This document shows, piece by piece, positions 1-9,000 of a stretch of 14,700 nt of DNA. A model generated the notes under the pieces. It was not told the DNA's origin, searched no databases, and saw only the letters and a list, made by a program, of their open reading frames with translations. The stretch's first letter is position 1. Every line of letters starts with the position of its first letter. The translations under genes and the position numbers were made by a program. The stretch is from an uncultured Lachnospiraceae bacterium (GTDB lineage Bacteria; Bacillota; Clostridia; Lachnospirales; Lachnospiraceae): assembly GCA_947565255.1 (NCBI GenBank), contig CANOFI010000022.1, positions 1 to 14,700 of the forward strand, written 5' to 3'.

Positions 1-17
1 ACGAAATTTGCCTTTTT

Positions 18-34
18 TTGTAAATTATTTACAA
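18..34. repeat. Perfect 17-bp palindrome, operator-like
   Basis: Two 8-base arms (TTGTAAAT and ATTTACAA) surround a single central base. The palindrome overlaps the stop codon of the bofA-like gene. It is too AT-rich, and lacks a minus-strand T run, to be a convincing terminator. The symmetry and length resemble a binding site for a dimeric regulator, perhaps of a gene beyond the left edge. The regulator is unknown. Confidence 0.4.
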
Positions 35-301
35 TAATCTGCACCCTGAAATCCCATAAAGCAGTGCCAGACCCGGAATACCCAGGATTGCACTTGTGCA
101 GACTGTATAATAATTTACCCCTAAACTTAGTGGAATCTGCACAAAAGAGAAAATTGCATTTACAAAATAAATTGCAAAAATACTCATAACTCCACGAAAA
201 AAAACTTTGGCAAGGCACGTTTTTTTATTTTTTACAAAGCTGAGCAGAAAAAGTCCGATTGACACTGCTATGCACAGAAAAAAGATCTCTTTTGATGTCA
301 T
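29..301 (-). CDS. bofA: BofA-family protein (pro-sigma-K processing inhibitor-like)
   Basis: This is a small membrane protein of 90 residues. In Bacillus, BofA sits in the outer forespore membrane and inhibits the SpoIVFB protease that activates sigma-K. The sequence shows two or three hydrophobic segments and the family's C-terminal signature, here SLGVNYYTVCTSAILGIPG followed by LALLYGI (family pattern GxN..T....LGIPG..LL). The length matches the usual 87-90 residues. The ATG at 301 was chosen because GGGGAG lies about 9 bases upstream. An ATG 21 bases further out has only a weak ribosome binding site and would fall almost at the predicted transcription start. The gene diverges from xylB rather than following recR as in many Firmicutes. 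Family assignment is by sequence pattern; the role in this organism is inferred. Confidence 0.83.
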   Translation of the reverse strand: MTSKEIFFLCIAVSIGLFLLSFVKNKKTCLAKVFFRGVMSIFAIYFVNAIFSFVQIPLSLGVNYYTVCTSAILGIPGLALLYGISGCRLL

Positions 302-330
302 AAGCCATGCTCCCCGGTTCATTTACTTAC

Positions 331-359
331 ATTCTATGTGATTCCAGAACCAAAAATTC
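331..359 (-). promoter_or_regulatory. Possible sigma-E (mother-cell) promoter of bofA
   Basis: Read on the minus strand, GAATTTT (-35) is followed after 14 bases by CATAGAAT (-10). This fits the Bacillus sigma-E consensus (KMATATT, 14-15 bases, CATACAHT) with one mismatch in each box. Transcription would start about 20 bases before the chosen bofA start. No comparable sigma-A promoter was found here. BofA acts in the mother cell, so the placement makes biological sense. Confidence 0.45.
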
Positions 360-397
360 CCTGCCGCAAAGCCCGTTTTTCATAACTGCCTTTTTTC

Positions 398-426
398 TTG
401 CCAACCCGCACAATTTCCGTTATACT
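398..426 (+). promoter_or_regulatory. Sigma-A promoter of xylB
   Basis: TTGCCA at 398-403 and TATACT at 421-426 are separated by exactly 17 bases. A leader of about 85 bases would precede xylB. A small inverted repeat, GTTAT/ATAAC, spans the -10 region (about 419-435) and could be an operator half-site pair, but its arms are only 5 bases. No catabolite-repression (cre) site was recognised. Confidence 0.65.
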
Positions 427-518
427 ATAAATAACAAAATATGACACCCGCAATTTGATAATACTGACAGGACCGTTAACACACCAAACGATTCTGCCCT
501 TAAGAAAGGAGACTGCAT

Positions 519-1985
519 ATGCTGTACATCGGTGTTGATCTGGGCACATCCGCAGTAAAGCTGCTGCTTATGGACGAAAAAGGCGAAATTAAAAAAATTG
601 TATCAAAAGAATACCCTATTTATTTTCCAAACCCCGGCTGGTCTGAACAAAATCCGGAAGACTGGTGGAAAGGCTGCGTGGAAGGCATCCGCGAATTAAC
701 CGCAGACTGCGACAAATCCCAAATTGCAGGATTAAGCTTTGGAGGACAAATGCATGGACTGGTTATTTTAGACAAAGAGGACCGGGTCATCCGCCCGGCT
801 TTGCTGTGGAATGATGGAAGAACCGCCAAAGAAACGGATTATCTCAACAATGTCATCGGAAAAGAAGCGCTTTCCTCCTACACCGCCAACATCGCTTTTA
901 CCGGATTTACCGCACCAAAACTATTATGGATAAAAAACAACGAGCCCGAAAACTTCTCCAGAATTGAAAAAATTATGCTTCCAAAAGACTATCTGGCATA
1001 CAAAATGACCGGTCGTCACTGTACGGATGTGTCCGACGCCTCCGGCATGCTGGTTTTTGACGTAAAAAACCGCTGCTGGTCAAAAGAAATGCTGGAAATC
1101 TGCGGTATCCGTGAAGACCAGCTGGCACATATTTACGAAAGCTATGAACGCGTCGGCACGCTGACTGAATCTGCCGCAGCCGAGCTTGGACTGCCGTCCA
1201 CAGTCACCGTTGCCGCAGGCGCAGGGGACAACGCCGCGGCCGCAGTCGGTACCGGAACTGTCAATGACGGCAACTGCAACATTTCCCTCGGAACAAGCGG
1301 AACCATATTTATTTCCAGTAAGCAGTTCGGCGTAGATAAGTTTAATGCACTGCATTCCTTTGCACACGCAAACGGCTGTTATCATCTGATGGGATGCATG
1401 CTGAGCGCCGCATCCTGCAACAAATGGTGGATGGAGGACATCATTGGAACAACGGATTATGCTGCTGAACAGGCACACATTCACCAGTTAGGAAAAAATA
1501 ATGTCTATTTTCTCCCCTACCTCATGGGTGAGCGTTCTCCGCACAACGACCCGAACGCCCGCGGAACATTTATCGGAATGTCCATGGATACCTCACGCAA
1601 CGATATGACACAGGCCGTTCTTGAAGGCGTTGCGTTTGCCCTGCGGGATTCCTTTGAGGTTGCCCGCACGCTCGGCATTTCAATCGAACGCACAGCCATC
1701 TGCGGAGGCGGTGCAAAAAGTCCGCTCTGGAAAAAAATCATCGCAAATGTATTAAATGTGAAAGTGGATATCTTAAAAACTGAAGAAGGCCCCGCCTACG
1801 GCGGCGCAATTCTGGCTGCCGTTGCCTGCGGGGAATTTCCCGACGTAACCTCTGCTGCCCGGGCACTCATCCAGGTCGTGGATACGGTAGAACCAGAGCC
1901 GGAGCTTGCCGCTGCATATGATAAAAAATATGAGACCTTCCGGGCGCTTTACCCCCGGATGAAGGATTTGTTTCAAATATTATAA
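519..1985 (+). CDS. xylB: Xylulokinase
   Basis: This FGGY-family sugar kinase transfers phosphate from ATP to D-xylulose, giving xylulose 5-phosphate for the pentose phosphate or phosphoketolase routes; it is cytoplasmic. At 488 residues it is the usual length (E. coli XylB is about 484). The N-terminal IGVDLGTS phosphate-binding motif has Asp7. GQMHG (77-81) is the substrate-side motif. GAGDNAAAAVG carries the expected catalytic base, Asp237, and CGGGAKSPLW near residue 400 is the C-terminal ATP-binding FGGY motif. AAAGGAG at 505-511, 7 bases before the ATG, fixes the start. No xylose isomerase, transporter or XylR-type regulator is in the window, so the gene appears to be transcribed alone. 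Another FGGY substrate is possible, but the overall match is to XylB. Confidence 0.93.
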   Translation: MLYIGVDLGTSAVKLLLMDEKGEIKKIVSKEYPIYFPNPGWSEQNPEDWWKGCVEGIRELTADCDKSQIAGLSFGGQMHGLVILDKEDRVIRPALLWNDGRTAKETDYLNNVIGKEALSSYTANIAFTGFTAPKLLWIKNNEPENFSRIEKIMLPKDYLAYKMTGRHCTDVSDASGMLVFDVKNRCWSKEMLEICGIREDQLAHIYESYERVGTLTESAAAELGLPSTVTVAAGAGDNAAAAVGTGTVNDGNCNISLGTSGTIFISSKQFGVDKFNALHSFAHANGCYHLMGCMLSAASCNKWWMEDIIGTTDYAAEQAHIHQLGKNNVYFLPYLMGERSPHNDPNARGTFIGMSMDTSRNDMTQAVLEGVAFALRDSFEVARTLGISIERTAICGGGAKSPLWKKIIANVLNVKVDILKTEEGPAYGGAILAAVACGEFPDVTSAARALIQVVDTVEPEPELAAAYDKKYETFRALYPRMKDLFQIL

Positions 1986-2006
1986 GAAACCTGAATAACC
2001 TTTTGA

Positions 2007-2074
2007 GGCTGCCGGAAAATAGCCCTTATACACGATACATCGTGTTTGGAAGGCTATTCCCGGCAGCCCCTTTT
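2007..2074 (+). terminator. Large hairpin terminator after xylB
   Basis: A long stem-loop begins 21 bases after the xylB stop. Outer arms GGCTGCCGG (2007-2015) and CCGGCAGCC (2060-2068) pair. AATAGCC (2018-2024) then pairs with GGCTATT (2052-2058), and an inner hairpin CACGAT/ATCGTG occupies 2031-2044. It is followed by CC then TTTTCT, a modest U tract for plus-strand transcripts. The same hairpin is the only strong structure downstream of the convergent HD-GYP gene, but its minus-strand side has no U tract. Confidence 0.75.
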
Positions 2075-2152
2075 CTGTTCATTCTTCTATTCAGCCGTTA
2101 TTATTTTCCTTCTGTGGCTGACTATCATTTCCCCAAACCGGGCATATAAAAA

Positions 2153-3265
2153 TCAGTCCGCACTCTCCGGCTGTTCCGTGTAACCGGACGCAGCCAGCTC
2201 TTCAAATTCCGGCTTTGCGTGCTTAAAGCACTCGAGCAGTTTCGGCGAAAACACGCCGCACTCGCCATTGATAATCATGGTAAATGCCTCATCCATCGCA
2301 AATGCAGATTTGTATACCCGCTTGCTTACCAACGCATCATAAACATCCGCAATGGACACAAGCTGCGCGGAAAGCGGTATTTCTTCCCCCTTCAGTCCAT
2401 CCGGATATCCCCTTCCATCATACTTTTCATGATGATGCCGGCAGATATCATAGCTGGTACTGCAGTAATCATCATCCCATATGCCGCGGATACTCTTTAA
2501 CAGTTCGCAGCCCTTTATTGTATGGGTCTTCATGCATTCAAACTCTTCTTCCGTCAGCCTTCCCGGCTTCAGCAAAATCCCGTCCGGAATGGCAATTTTC
2601 CCGATATCGTGCAGCGGACTCGCCGCAACAATCATATTAATCCTTTCTTCCGTCAGCCCATACTCCGGATACATCTGCATGGCATGCTTCGCAAGTATTT
2701 CTGTGTAACCTTTTACCCGATTAATATGATCGCCGCTTTCCAGGTCACGGTACTCAACCACAGTACCAAGAATATCTATGATTTTATTATTCATCTGACC
2801 CAGCTTTTCCGCCTGGACCTGCAGCAGATCGTACTGCTCTTTTAACGTATTTGTCTGCTTCTCAACCTTTTGTTCAAGGGTATTTTTGTAGAAATACAAA
2901 TCCACCATATTCCGCACGCGGCGATGAATCAGCATTGGCTCAAAAGGCTTATGGATAAAATCTGATACGCCCATTTTGAAGCATCTGTCCTCAATTTTTA
3001 CCGCATTTTCTCCGCTGATTATCAGAATGGGAATCTTATCAATATAACCCAGTTCTTTCATCTCATCAAGCACGGCAAACCCATCCATCTTCGGCATCTG
3101 CAAATCGAGCAGAAGAGCTGCATAGTTTCCCTCTTTTTCCCTCAGCTTCTCCAGGGCCAGTTCCCCATTCCACGCTACATCAACCCTGTATTCCCTTTCC
3201 AAAATAGCCTGCAGCAAATCTCGGTTTAATTCTTCATCATCCACAACCAAAATTTCCTCGTTCAT
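2153..3265 (-). CDS. Response regulator with HD-GYP (cyclic-di-GMP phosphodiesterase) output
   Basis: This 370-residue protein combines a receiver and an HD-GYP domain (RpfG-like architecture). The receiver (about 3-122) has the acidic pair Asp9-Asp10, phosphoacceptor Asp54 in LLLDLQMPKMDG, Ser84 and Lys106 (HKPFEP). A coiled-coil linker runs from about 128 to 160. The HD-GYP domain (about 165-350) has His219-Asp220 in HDIGKIAIPDGILLKPG, then HHHEKYDGRGYPDGL (277-291) with an intact GYP triad, and SIADVYDAL. All visible metal-ligand and signature residues are present, so hydrolysis of cyclic-di-GMP is expected. AGGAGG lies 7 bases before the ATG. It is the last gene of a kinase-HPt-regulator series and should take phosphate from the HPt protein immediately upstream. 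Which cellular process is controlled cannot be read from the sequence. Confidence 0.9.
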   Translation of the reverse strand: MNEEILVVDDEELNRDLLQAILEREYRVDVAWNGELALEKLREKEGNYAALLLDLQMPKMDGFAVLDEMKELGYIDKIPILIISGENAVKIEDRCFKMGVSDFIHKPFEPMLIHRRVRNMVDLYFYKNTLEQKVEKQTNTLKEQYDLLQVQAEKLGQMNNKIIDILGTVVEYRDLESGDHINRVKGYTEILAKHAMQMYPEYGLTEERINMIVAASPLHDIGKIAIPDGILLKPGRLTEEEFECMKTHTIKGCELLKSIRGIWDDDYCSTSYDICRHHHEKYDGRGYPDGLKGEEIPLSAQLVSIADVYDALVSKRVYKSAFAMDEAFTMIINGECGVFSPKLLECFKHAKPEFEELAASGYTEQPESAD

Positions 3266-3397
3266 CCTTTATCCTCCTAATACTGACTATAGGCACAGCA
3301 TCCTCTCCATGCCAGATTATGCTGTTCTTTCGTGACTACCTGGTTTATAAATTGTACTACTGTTCTAATACATCGACACTTTTGACCATTATTGCAA

Positions 3398-3760
3398 TCA
3401 GCCTTCCTGTGCCTGTAAATCCTCAATCGTTTTTTTCACCAGCTCATAGCTTTTTTTAATCTCCTCAAAATACCCCTCTGTCTCATTGTCCGCCTGCCCG
3501 CCGCGCAGATTCTCCGTCAGTTTATTACATGCCTGTGTCAGGTCCGTAAAAGCCATATTGGCAGATACCCCCTTTAGCGTATGCACTGCTTTAAAAGCCT
3601 CCTCATAATTCTTTTCTTCCATGGCACTGCATAATTGATAAAAACTATCCCCGTTTAAAAATTTAAATAAAAACTTCTTAACCCTGTCATCAGTCATAAG
3701 ACGCGACAAAATCTCTTCATAGCTGCCGCCCATTTGTTCATAACAATTCTTTACTGTCAT
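3398..3760 (-). CDS. Free-standing HPt phosphotransfer protein
   Basis: A small cytoplasmic four-helix protein of 120 residues. The family signature is AVHTLKGVSANM, with phosphorylatable His60 (numbering from the chosen start), followed by helical NKLTENLRGG. It should carry phosphate from the receiver of the hybrid kinase upstream to the HD-GYP response regulator downstream. The ATG at 3760 is preferred because AGGAG lies 7 bases before it; the longer frame adds six residues that overlap this ribosome binding site. The MTVKNCYEQMGGSYEEIL start is typical of stand-alone HPt proteins of Lachnospiraceae (from memory). It has its own sigma-A promoter just upstream. Confidence 0.88.
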   Translation of the reverse strand: MTVKNCYEQMGGSYEEILSRLMTDDRVKKFLFKFLNGDSFYQLCSAMEEKNYEEAFKAVHTLKGVSANMAFTDLTQACNKLTENLRGGQADNETEGYFEEIKKSYELVKKTIEDLQAQEG

Positions 3761-3807
3761 AATCCGTCTCCTCTCCATTACACAAATCAGAATAATTCGG
3801 TATTATA

Positions 3808-3836
3808 ATTATATCTAAAAACCTGACTAATTTCAA
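3808..3836 (-). promoter_or_regulatory. Sigma-A promoter for the HPt and HD-GYP genes
   Basis: On the minus strand TTGAAA (3836-3831) and a perfect TATAAT (3813-3808) are separated by 17 bases. It lies between the kinase stop and the HPt start, about 48 bases before the start codon, in an AT-rich gap. No terminator for the kinase gene was recognised between them, so both read-through and independent transcription are possible. Confidence 0.72.
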
Positions 3837-3873
3837 CATCAATAAACAAAAAATTATATTTTTAAGAGCATTT

Positions 3874-6006
3874 TTATGAACCAATCCATTCCTTTAGTAC
3901 ATGGTTTAATTTTATCGTATCCACAGGCTTCGAAATATGTCCGTTCATTCCAGATTTTATCGCCTTTTCTACATCATCCCGGAAAGCATCCGCCGTCATG
4001 GCAATGATTGGAATCTGCTTTAAGTCTTCACGCCTGGATGCACGGATTTCCCTGGCCGCATCATAACCGTTTTTCACCGGCATCTGCACATCCATTAAAA
4101 CCAGATCATAGCTTTCAGCCGGCATAGTCCGCATTTTCTCCACCGCCTCCTGTCCGTTGACTGCAACATCTGTTTCAATTCCCGCGGCACCCAGCAATTC
4201 ACGTCCTACTTCTATATTTACTACGTTATCCTCCACCAGCAGCACCCTCCGGCCGGCAAACTCCTTTTCCCTGGAAGAGGCCAGCTCGCTCCGGTTCCTT
4301 TCACACTGCGGCAAACCTGCCCTATTTTTCCAATTCTGCTTTAAATGCACGCCAACCGTAAATTTAGAACCTTTTCCCAATGTACTTTCTACCTTGATAT
4401 CACCGCCCATCATGCGGACGCTGTTTCGCACAATGGACATTCCAAGGCCGCTTCCCTCTATGACGCTGACGCGGGAATCCTCTGCTCTTTCAAAGGGCTC
4501 AAATATTTTATCAACAAACGCCTGCTCCATCCCAATCCCTGTATCCTCAAATATAAACTCGTAATATCCGTATTCCTCTGTTTCGGACGGCAGCTCACAA
4601 ATACACAGTCCAAGCGTTCCGCCGTCCGGTGTAAATTTCACTGCATTCCCCATAATATTTACAAACACCTGCTGCAGCCTCTGTGCGTCACCAATGACTT
4701 CCTTTTGCTTCAGACCGTCCAGGTTCACACACAATTCCAAATTTTTCTGTTTCATCTGGATACAAAACAAAGCCAGTACCTCTTCTATGATATCCGCAAG
4801 ATTAAACTCCGTCTCCTCCAAAGTAATTCTCCCGCTCTCAATCTTTGACATATCCAGCACACAATTAATCAGTCCAAGCAAATGCTTCCCGGAATTTTTT
4901 ATTTTATCCAGCGCATCTGTTACACGGTCCCTGTCTTCAATATACATGGCCGCCACCTCTGCCATTCCCAAAATGGCATTCATCGGCGTCCGGATATCAT
5001 GGGACATACTGGATAAAAATTCGCTTTTTGCCTTATTTGCAGTCTCAGCATGCAAAACCCTCCTTTGTAGCTGCTCCCTCTGTTCTTCCCCGCATCGTAT
5101 GACAGCATCCACATTCCGGATGACTGCGGCAGCGGCTTCCGGTATGCCGTCCCTCCACTTTGCAGCCGTGATGCTGAGCAGACACCACTCATACACATCA
5201 TTCCCTGTCTTATGGCGGTACTTTATCTCTATTTTATCCTGTTCCTTTAACTCTTTGCGGATACGCTCTGTGGAAACATAGCTCTCCAGTTCCTTTCTGT
5301 CTTCCTCATGAATGGTCTGCCCCAAAAAAAGATTTGCAGTCTGTTTCACAGAACCGTCATTTTCTCCCATATCCGGATACACCCTGCAATATGTCCCTTC
5401 CGTCAAATCCACATAATACATTGCCTGACAGAGTGATGCCGCACTTTTTACTGTATTTTCATACAGTTCGGCAAAATGCCGGCGTTTTCTGCGCTTTTTT
5501 CCCTTCCCCCGGATATGCTGTTCCTGTTTATGCATTTGAACAACAAGCACAGCAGCACCGCTGCAAACGCCCAGACAACCAGCAGATATGCCGAAAAATA
5601 CAGCCATTTTAGAAAAACAGGCTTCTTCCGGAATGGTCATGACCGCAATACAGCCATCATTTAGCTTTCGGCAAAAAAGCCTGCAGTCCTCGCCGCCAAA
5701 CTTTTTTCTCTGAAAACCCGGCTCCTCTCCTTCTTTGCAAATCCCTTTCCATATTTTATTGATATCCTCCTGATACCCTTTATAAGAGTTCCCTTTGTTA
5801 CTACTATAATATAGCAGTTTTCCCTGATTATCACATACGTAAAAGGAAAATTCTTCCAAAGCCTTCTTTTGACGAAAATTACCAAAAAACAGACAGCACA
5901 AAACGGCCATGCTGAAAAACATGACCGCTGCGGCAGACAGATAGCCTGTTCGTTTCCCACTCAGCCTTCTCTTCCGCAAAATATGATTCGCGTTATTCAC
6001 ACACAT
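3874..6006 (-). CDS. Membrane hybrid histidine kinase with C-terminal receiver
   Basis: A 710-residue sensor kinase. TM1 is about 21-42 and TM2 about 134-158, with an extracytoplasmic stretch of roughly 90 residues between them. After TM2 comes a very basic segment (about 166-177), then a PAS-like region (about 187-300). The dimerisation domain has His336 in SMSHDIRTPMNAILGM. The ATPase domain shows the N box (Asn450, Asn454), DTGIGM (488-493) and GSGLGM (518-523). The receiver (about 585-708) has phosphoacceptor Asp639 in LVLMDVQMP and Lys693 in SKPVD. It should autophosphorylate, pass phosphate to its own receiver and then to the separate HPt protein. The external region holds six cysteines (58, 90, 108, 112, 119, 130). 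GAGGGG is about 7 bases before the ATG. It starts 25 bases after the GH106-like stop with no visible terminator, suggesting co-transcription. The ligand is unknown. Confidence 0.92.
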   Translation of the reverse strand: MCVNNANHILRKRRLSGKRTGYLSAAAVMFFSMAVLCCLFFGNFRQKKALEEFSFYVCDNQGKLLYYSSNKGNSYKGYQEDINKIWKGICKEGEEPGFQRKKFGGEDCRLFCRKLNDGCIAVMTIPEEACFSKMAVFFGISAGCLGVCSGAAVLVVQMHKQEQHIRGKGKKRRKRRHFAELYENTVKSAASLCQAMYYVDLTEGTYCRVYPDMGENDGSVKQTANLFLGQTIHEEDRKELESYVSTERIRKELKEQDKIEIKYRHKTGNDVYEWCLLSITAAKWRDGIPEAAAAVIRNVDAVIRCGEEQREQLQRRVLHAETANKAKSEFLSSMSHDIRTPMNAILGMAEVAAMYIEDRDRVTDALDKIKNSGKHLLGLINCVLDMSKIESGRITLEETEFNLADIIEEVLALFCIQMKQKNLELCVNLDGLKQKEVIGDAQRLQQVFVNIMGNAVKFTPDGGTLGLCICELPSETEEYGYYEFIFEDTGIGMEQAFVDKIFEPFERAEDSRVSVIEGSGLGMSIVRNSVRMMGGDIKVESTLGKGSKFTVGVHLKQNWKNRAGLPQCERNRSELASSREKEFAGRRVLLVEDNVVNIEVGRELLGAAGIETDVAVNGQEAVEKMRTMPAESYDLVLMDVQMPVKNGYDAAREIRASRREDLKQIPIIAMTADAFRDDVEKAIKSGMNGHISKPVDTIKLNHVLKEWIGS

Positions 6007-6031
6007 ATAGTTCCCCTCATTGTATCATATA

Positions 6032-9000
6032 CTACACACCAAACTCAACAAAGCAGTACGAATCCACCCAGAAATCTTTCTCTGTATCAAAAATATCTGT
6101 TGCATCCGCCTCAGATTTGCGCTCTACCCAGCTCCATTTCCCGGTAAAGCTCTCAGGACCCACATTATAGCACTCCCCATTGCAATTATGATGCGGCCCA
6201 AACAGATTGCGGTTCGACGCATAAACCTCCAGTGTCACCGTATTGATTCCATCCCCGGCCGCGTCCGTAATATCCACATCATACGGCGCCCAGAGCGAAT
6301 CCTTCACAAACCGGCCATTGACATATAGCTTCACCCATGGGCATTTCTGCCGGCTCCGGGATAAGATAATCCGTTTTCCTTCTTCTTTTTCGATTTGAAT
6401 TTTCTGACTAATGGTCATTTTCCCTGCAAAGAACAACAGCCCGTTCATGGTAAATCCACTGCTGGTAAAGCCTTCAGGCGCATCCGTAATTACAAACGGT
6501 CCATCCGTAATCAGCGCCTTTCTGTCTCCTTTTACAAACGGAGTTTTGCTGACAACACCGAAATCTCCTAACAGGTAAATGTTTTCAATTTCCATGTCAT
6601 ATGTAATTTTATTAATTTCTGTCTCGTAAACATTTTCCCCGTACAGCACATCGTAAACCTTTTGAGGCTGGGTAAAGGTTGTCTCAAGAATAATCTCATT
6701 GCGGCCGGTCTTTACGGCAGATTTGATATCCACTTTTTTAAAGGTTTTGTCTTTCCACCAGCCGGCGTCCTTCACCTGGATATCCTGTCCGTTCACCGCA
6801 ATGCGATAAAGGGAGGCATCCTCGACTACCACGTAAAATTCTTTGTTTTTTTCCAAATCCGCTTCCACATCAAACTCAAACGCAAGCTGCACCTTGCAGG
6901 GTCTTTGCAAATCCAGTAAAATCCCCTGCAGTTTGATGACGGCAACCGGTCCCTGCCATTCTCCATCATCTATGCGGTAACGGCACATATCCAGCGTCAG
7001 GGCATTCAAATCCATTTTATCAATCTGCCAGTTCTCCGATAAAGAAACCTTCTGCACCGGCAATTCTTCTTTTGTAAACTGTGCCCCGTCTTTTGCATCC
7101 TCCAGCAGAATCACGTACGACTGCATAGGCTCGAACTCCAGTTCGAATACCGTGTCACCATCTTCCGTCCAAAATGGAACGCTCACCACGTCGCCGCTCT
7201 CTGCAATCATGCGCTTCACGCAGCCTGTGCGGGACAACGCCCTGACCACTGTATGATAACTTCTCGTCTGGTCATGGTTTACCATAAAAAGAATTGTCCC
7301 ATGTTCCGTATCCCGAATCTGATAGGAAATGCTTTCCACTTCCCTGCCATTTTCCGCGATGCTTAAGGCAAGCAGATGCTTTTCGCCCATCAGGGCGCGG
7401 ATATTGCTGCGGTCCGCTCTGGCCACTTTAGACTCCAGCGCCTTTAACAGCTCCATATCCCCATTGGTATAAGTCGGAAATCTGTCCAGACAGAGAACGG
7501 TTCCCCCGTTTTTGACAAACTGTGTGAGCAATTCCACCGTCCTCGCATTCATGGCATACATCTGCGGCAGAATGACCGTTTTGTACCCAATCCTACCCAC
7601 AACAAACGTATCCTCCTTCACATCCCCATATTTCTTAATCAACGTTTCATCCCCGAAATGATAGCTGATATGCAGTCCGGAAAGCAGCTCACTGGCCTCG
7701 GTAAACTTCTCATCCAGCTCGCGGATTGCGTCGGTTCTTGTTCCATTGTAAAGCACATACCCGCTGTGCATCGGATGAAGCAGCAGCACGTCCGCCTGCT
7801 GGTCCCCCTCGGAAAGAACCACGCAGAGCCTTCCCAGATAATCATTAAACTTCCCGTACTCCTCCCACCATGTCTGCTGGGTAAAAAGTGACGGCGGATA
7901 GTCTCTCTTTCTGACTCCTTTTATCGTATAGCCCTGCAGATGCTGGCAAATCTGGTTCACGCCATTGACAAACTGCCACTCCGCAATCCATTTCAGCTCC
8001 TCAAAGGACACATCCCATCCGCTCAATGCAAACGACTCCGTCAGCACCTGTTTTTTGCCAAGCTGGCAGGCCGCCGAACCAACCTGCTTCGGCACCACCG
8101 GAGAGGCAATGGGACGCCGCAGCCAGTCAATTCCGGGCGTATGCTCGTATTCATAAAAAGGCATAACCCCGGCCGTTGACGTCATCTGCGAAAAAATGCT
8201 TTCCTCCATCATGACATGCCCGGTCAGCTTACAGTTGTGCGCCTCACACCAGTCATAAATATTTTTCATAAAATTATGTACAAACAAATAACTGACCAGA
8301 CTCCAGAAATCATAACGGACCTTCTCATAGCCGTCCGTTTCATAATAAAGCGCCGGAATTTTTTCCACAATGTCATACCCATACATCTGTAAAAATGCCC
8401 CCGGCAAATCATCCGACCATGCCAGATCCAAAAAACGGTCGCAGGTCAGCCTCGGCTCATCTGTGAAAAATCCCTTCATATATGTTCCGAAATCATCCCC
8501 GAAACGCTTGTAATATTCTTCATGGGTACACTGTAAAAATGCATCCACAGCACGCTTATTCAGCGTATCAATGTAAAACTGGTTGGCATTCCTGCGAACT
8601 GCCAGAATCACTTCGTTCTCTTTGCAGACATATTCCTGACCCATATCCAGCATCTCATAGCTGTGCGTTTCCTCGCACATCAGATAACAGCCGATCATAT
8701 GTTCGATATCCACTTCACCCATGCTTTTATGTTTTTCAAGCGAAATAAACTTCGCATGGTAGTCCTCGCTCATCTCCGGCACAATCCCGCCTGCAAATCC
8801 GCTCGGCCATCCCTCCTCATCATAGGACCATGCCTCAAGTCCGGTCTTTTTGCCTTCCTCAATTCCCGCCCGGATACAGTCAAACCATTCCTCACTCAGG
8901 TACGGTGTTTTGAGCCCGGAGCGCGCATGCATAAAATATCCGCCCACGCGTGCATTTTTCATCTGATTAATCTGGTATTTTAACTCCTCCACCTCTAACT

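Noticed and set aside
334..549. 71-codon minus-strand frame between bofA and xylB
   Set aside because: It overlaps the xylB promoter, ribosome binding site and start, shows no family resemblance and has no convincing ribosome binding site.
1080..1741. Long minus-strand frames inside xylB
   Set aside because: They are antisense to strongly conserved xylulokinase motifs and have no recognisable domains.
3296..3324. CAGCAT/ATGCTG inverted repeat between the HPt and HD-GYP genes
   Set aside because: The arms are 6 bp with a 17-base loop and no U tract; too weak for a terminator or riboswitch.
4157..5281. Plus-strand frames of up to 195 codons opposite the histidine kinase
   Set aside because: They mirror the kinase codons, show no domain pattern, and have low-complexity Ser/Phe-rich translations typical of antisense frames.
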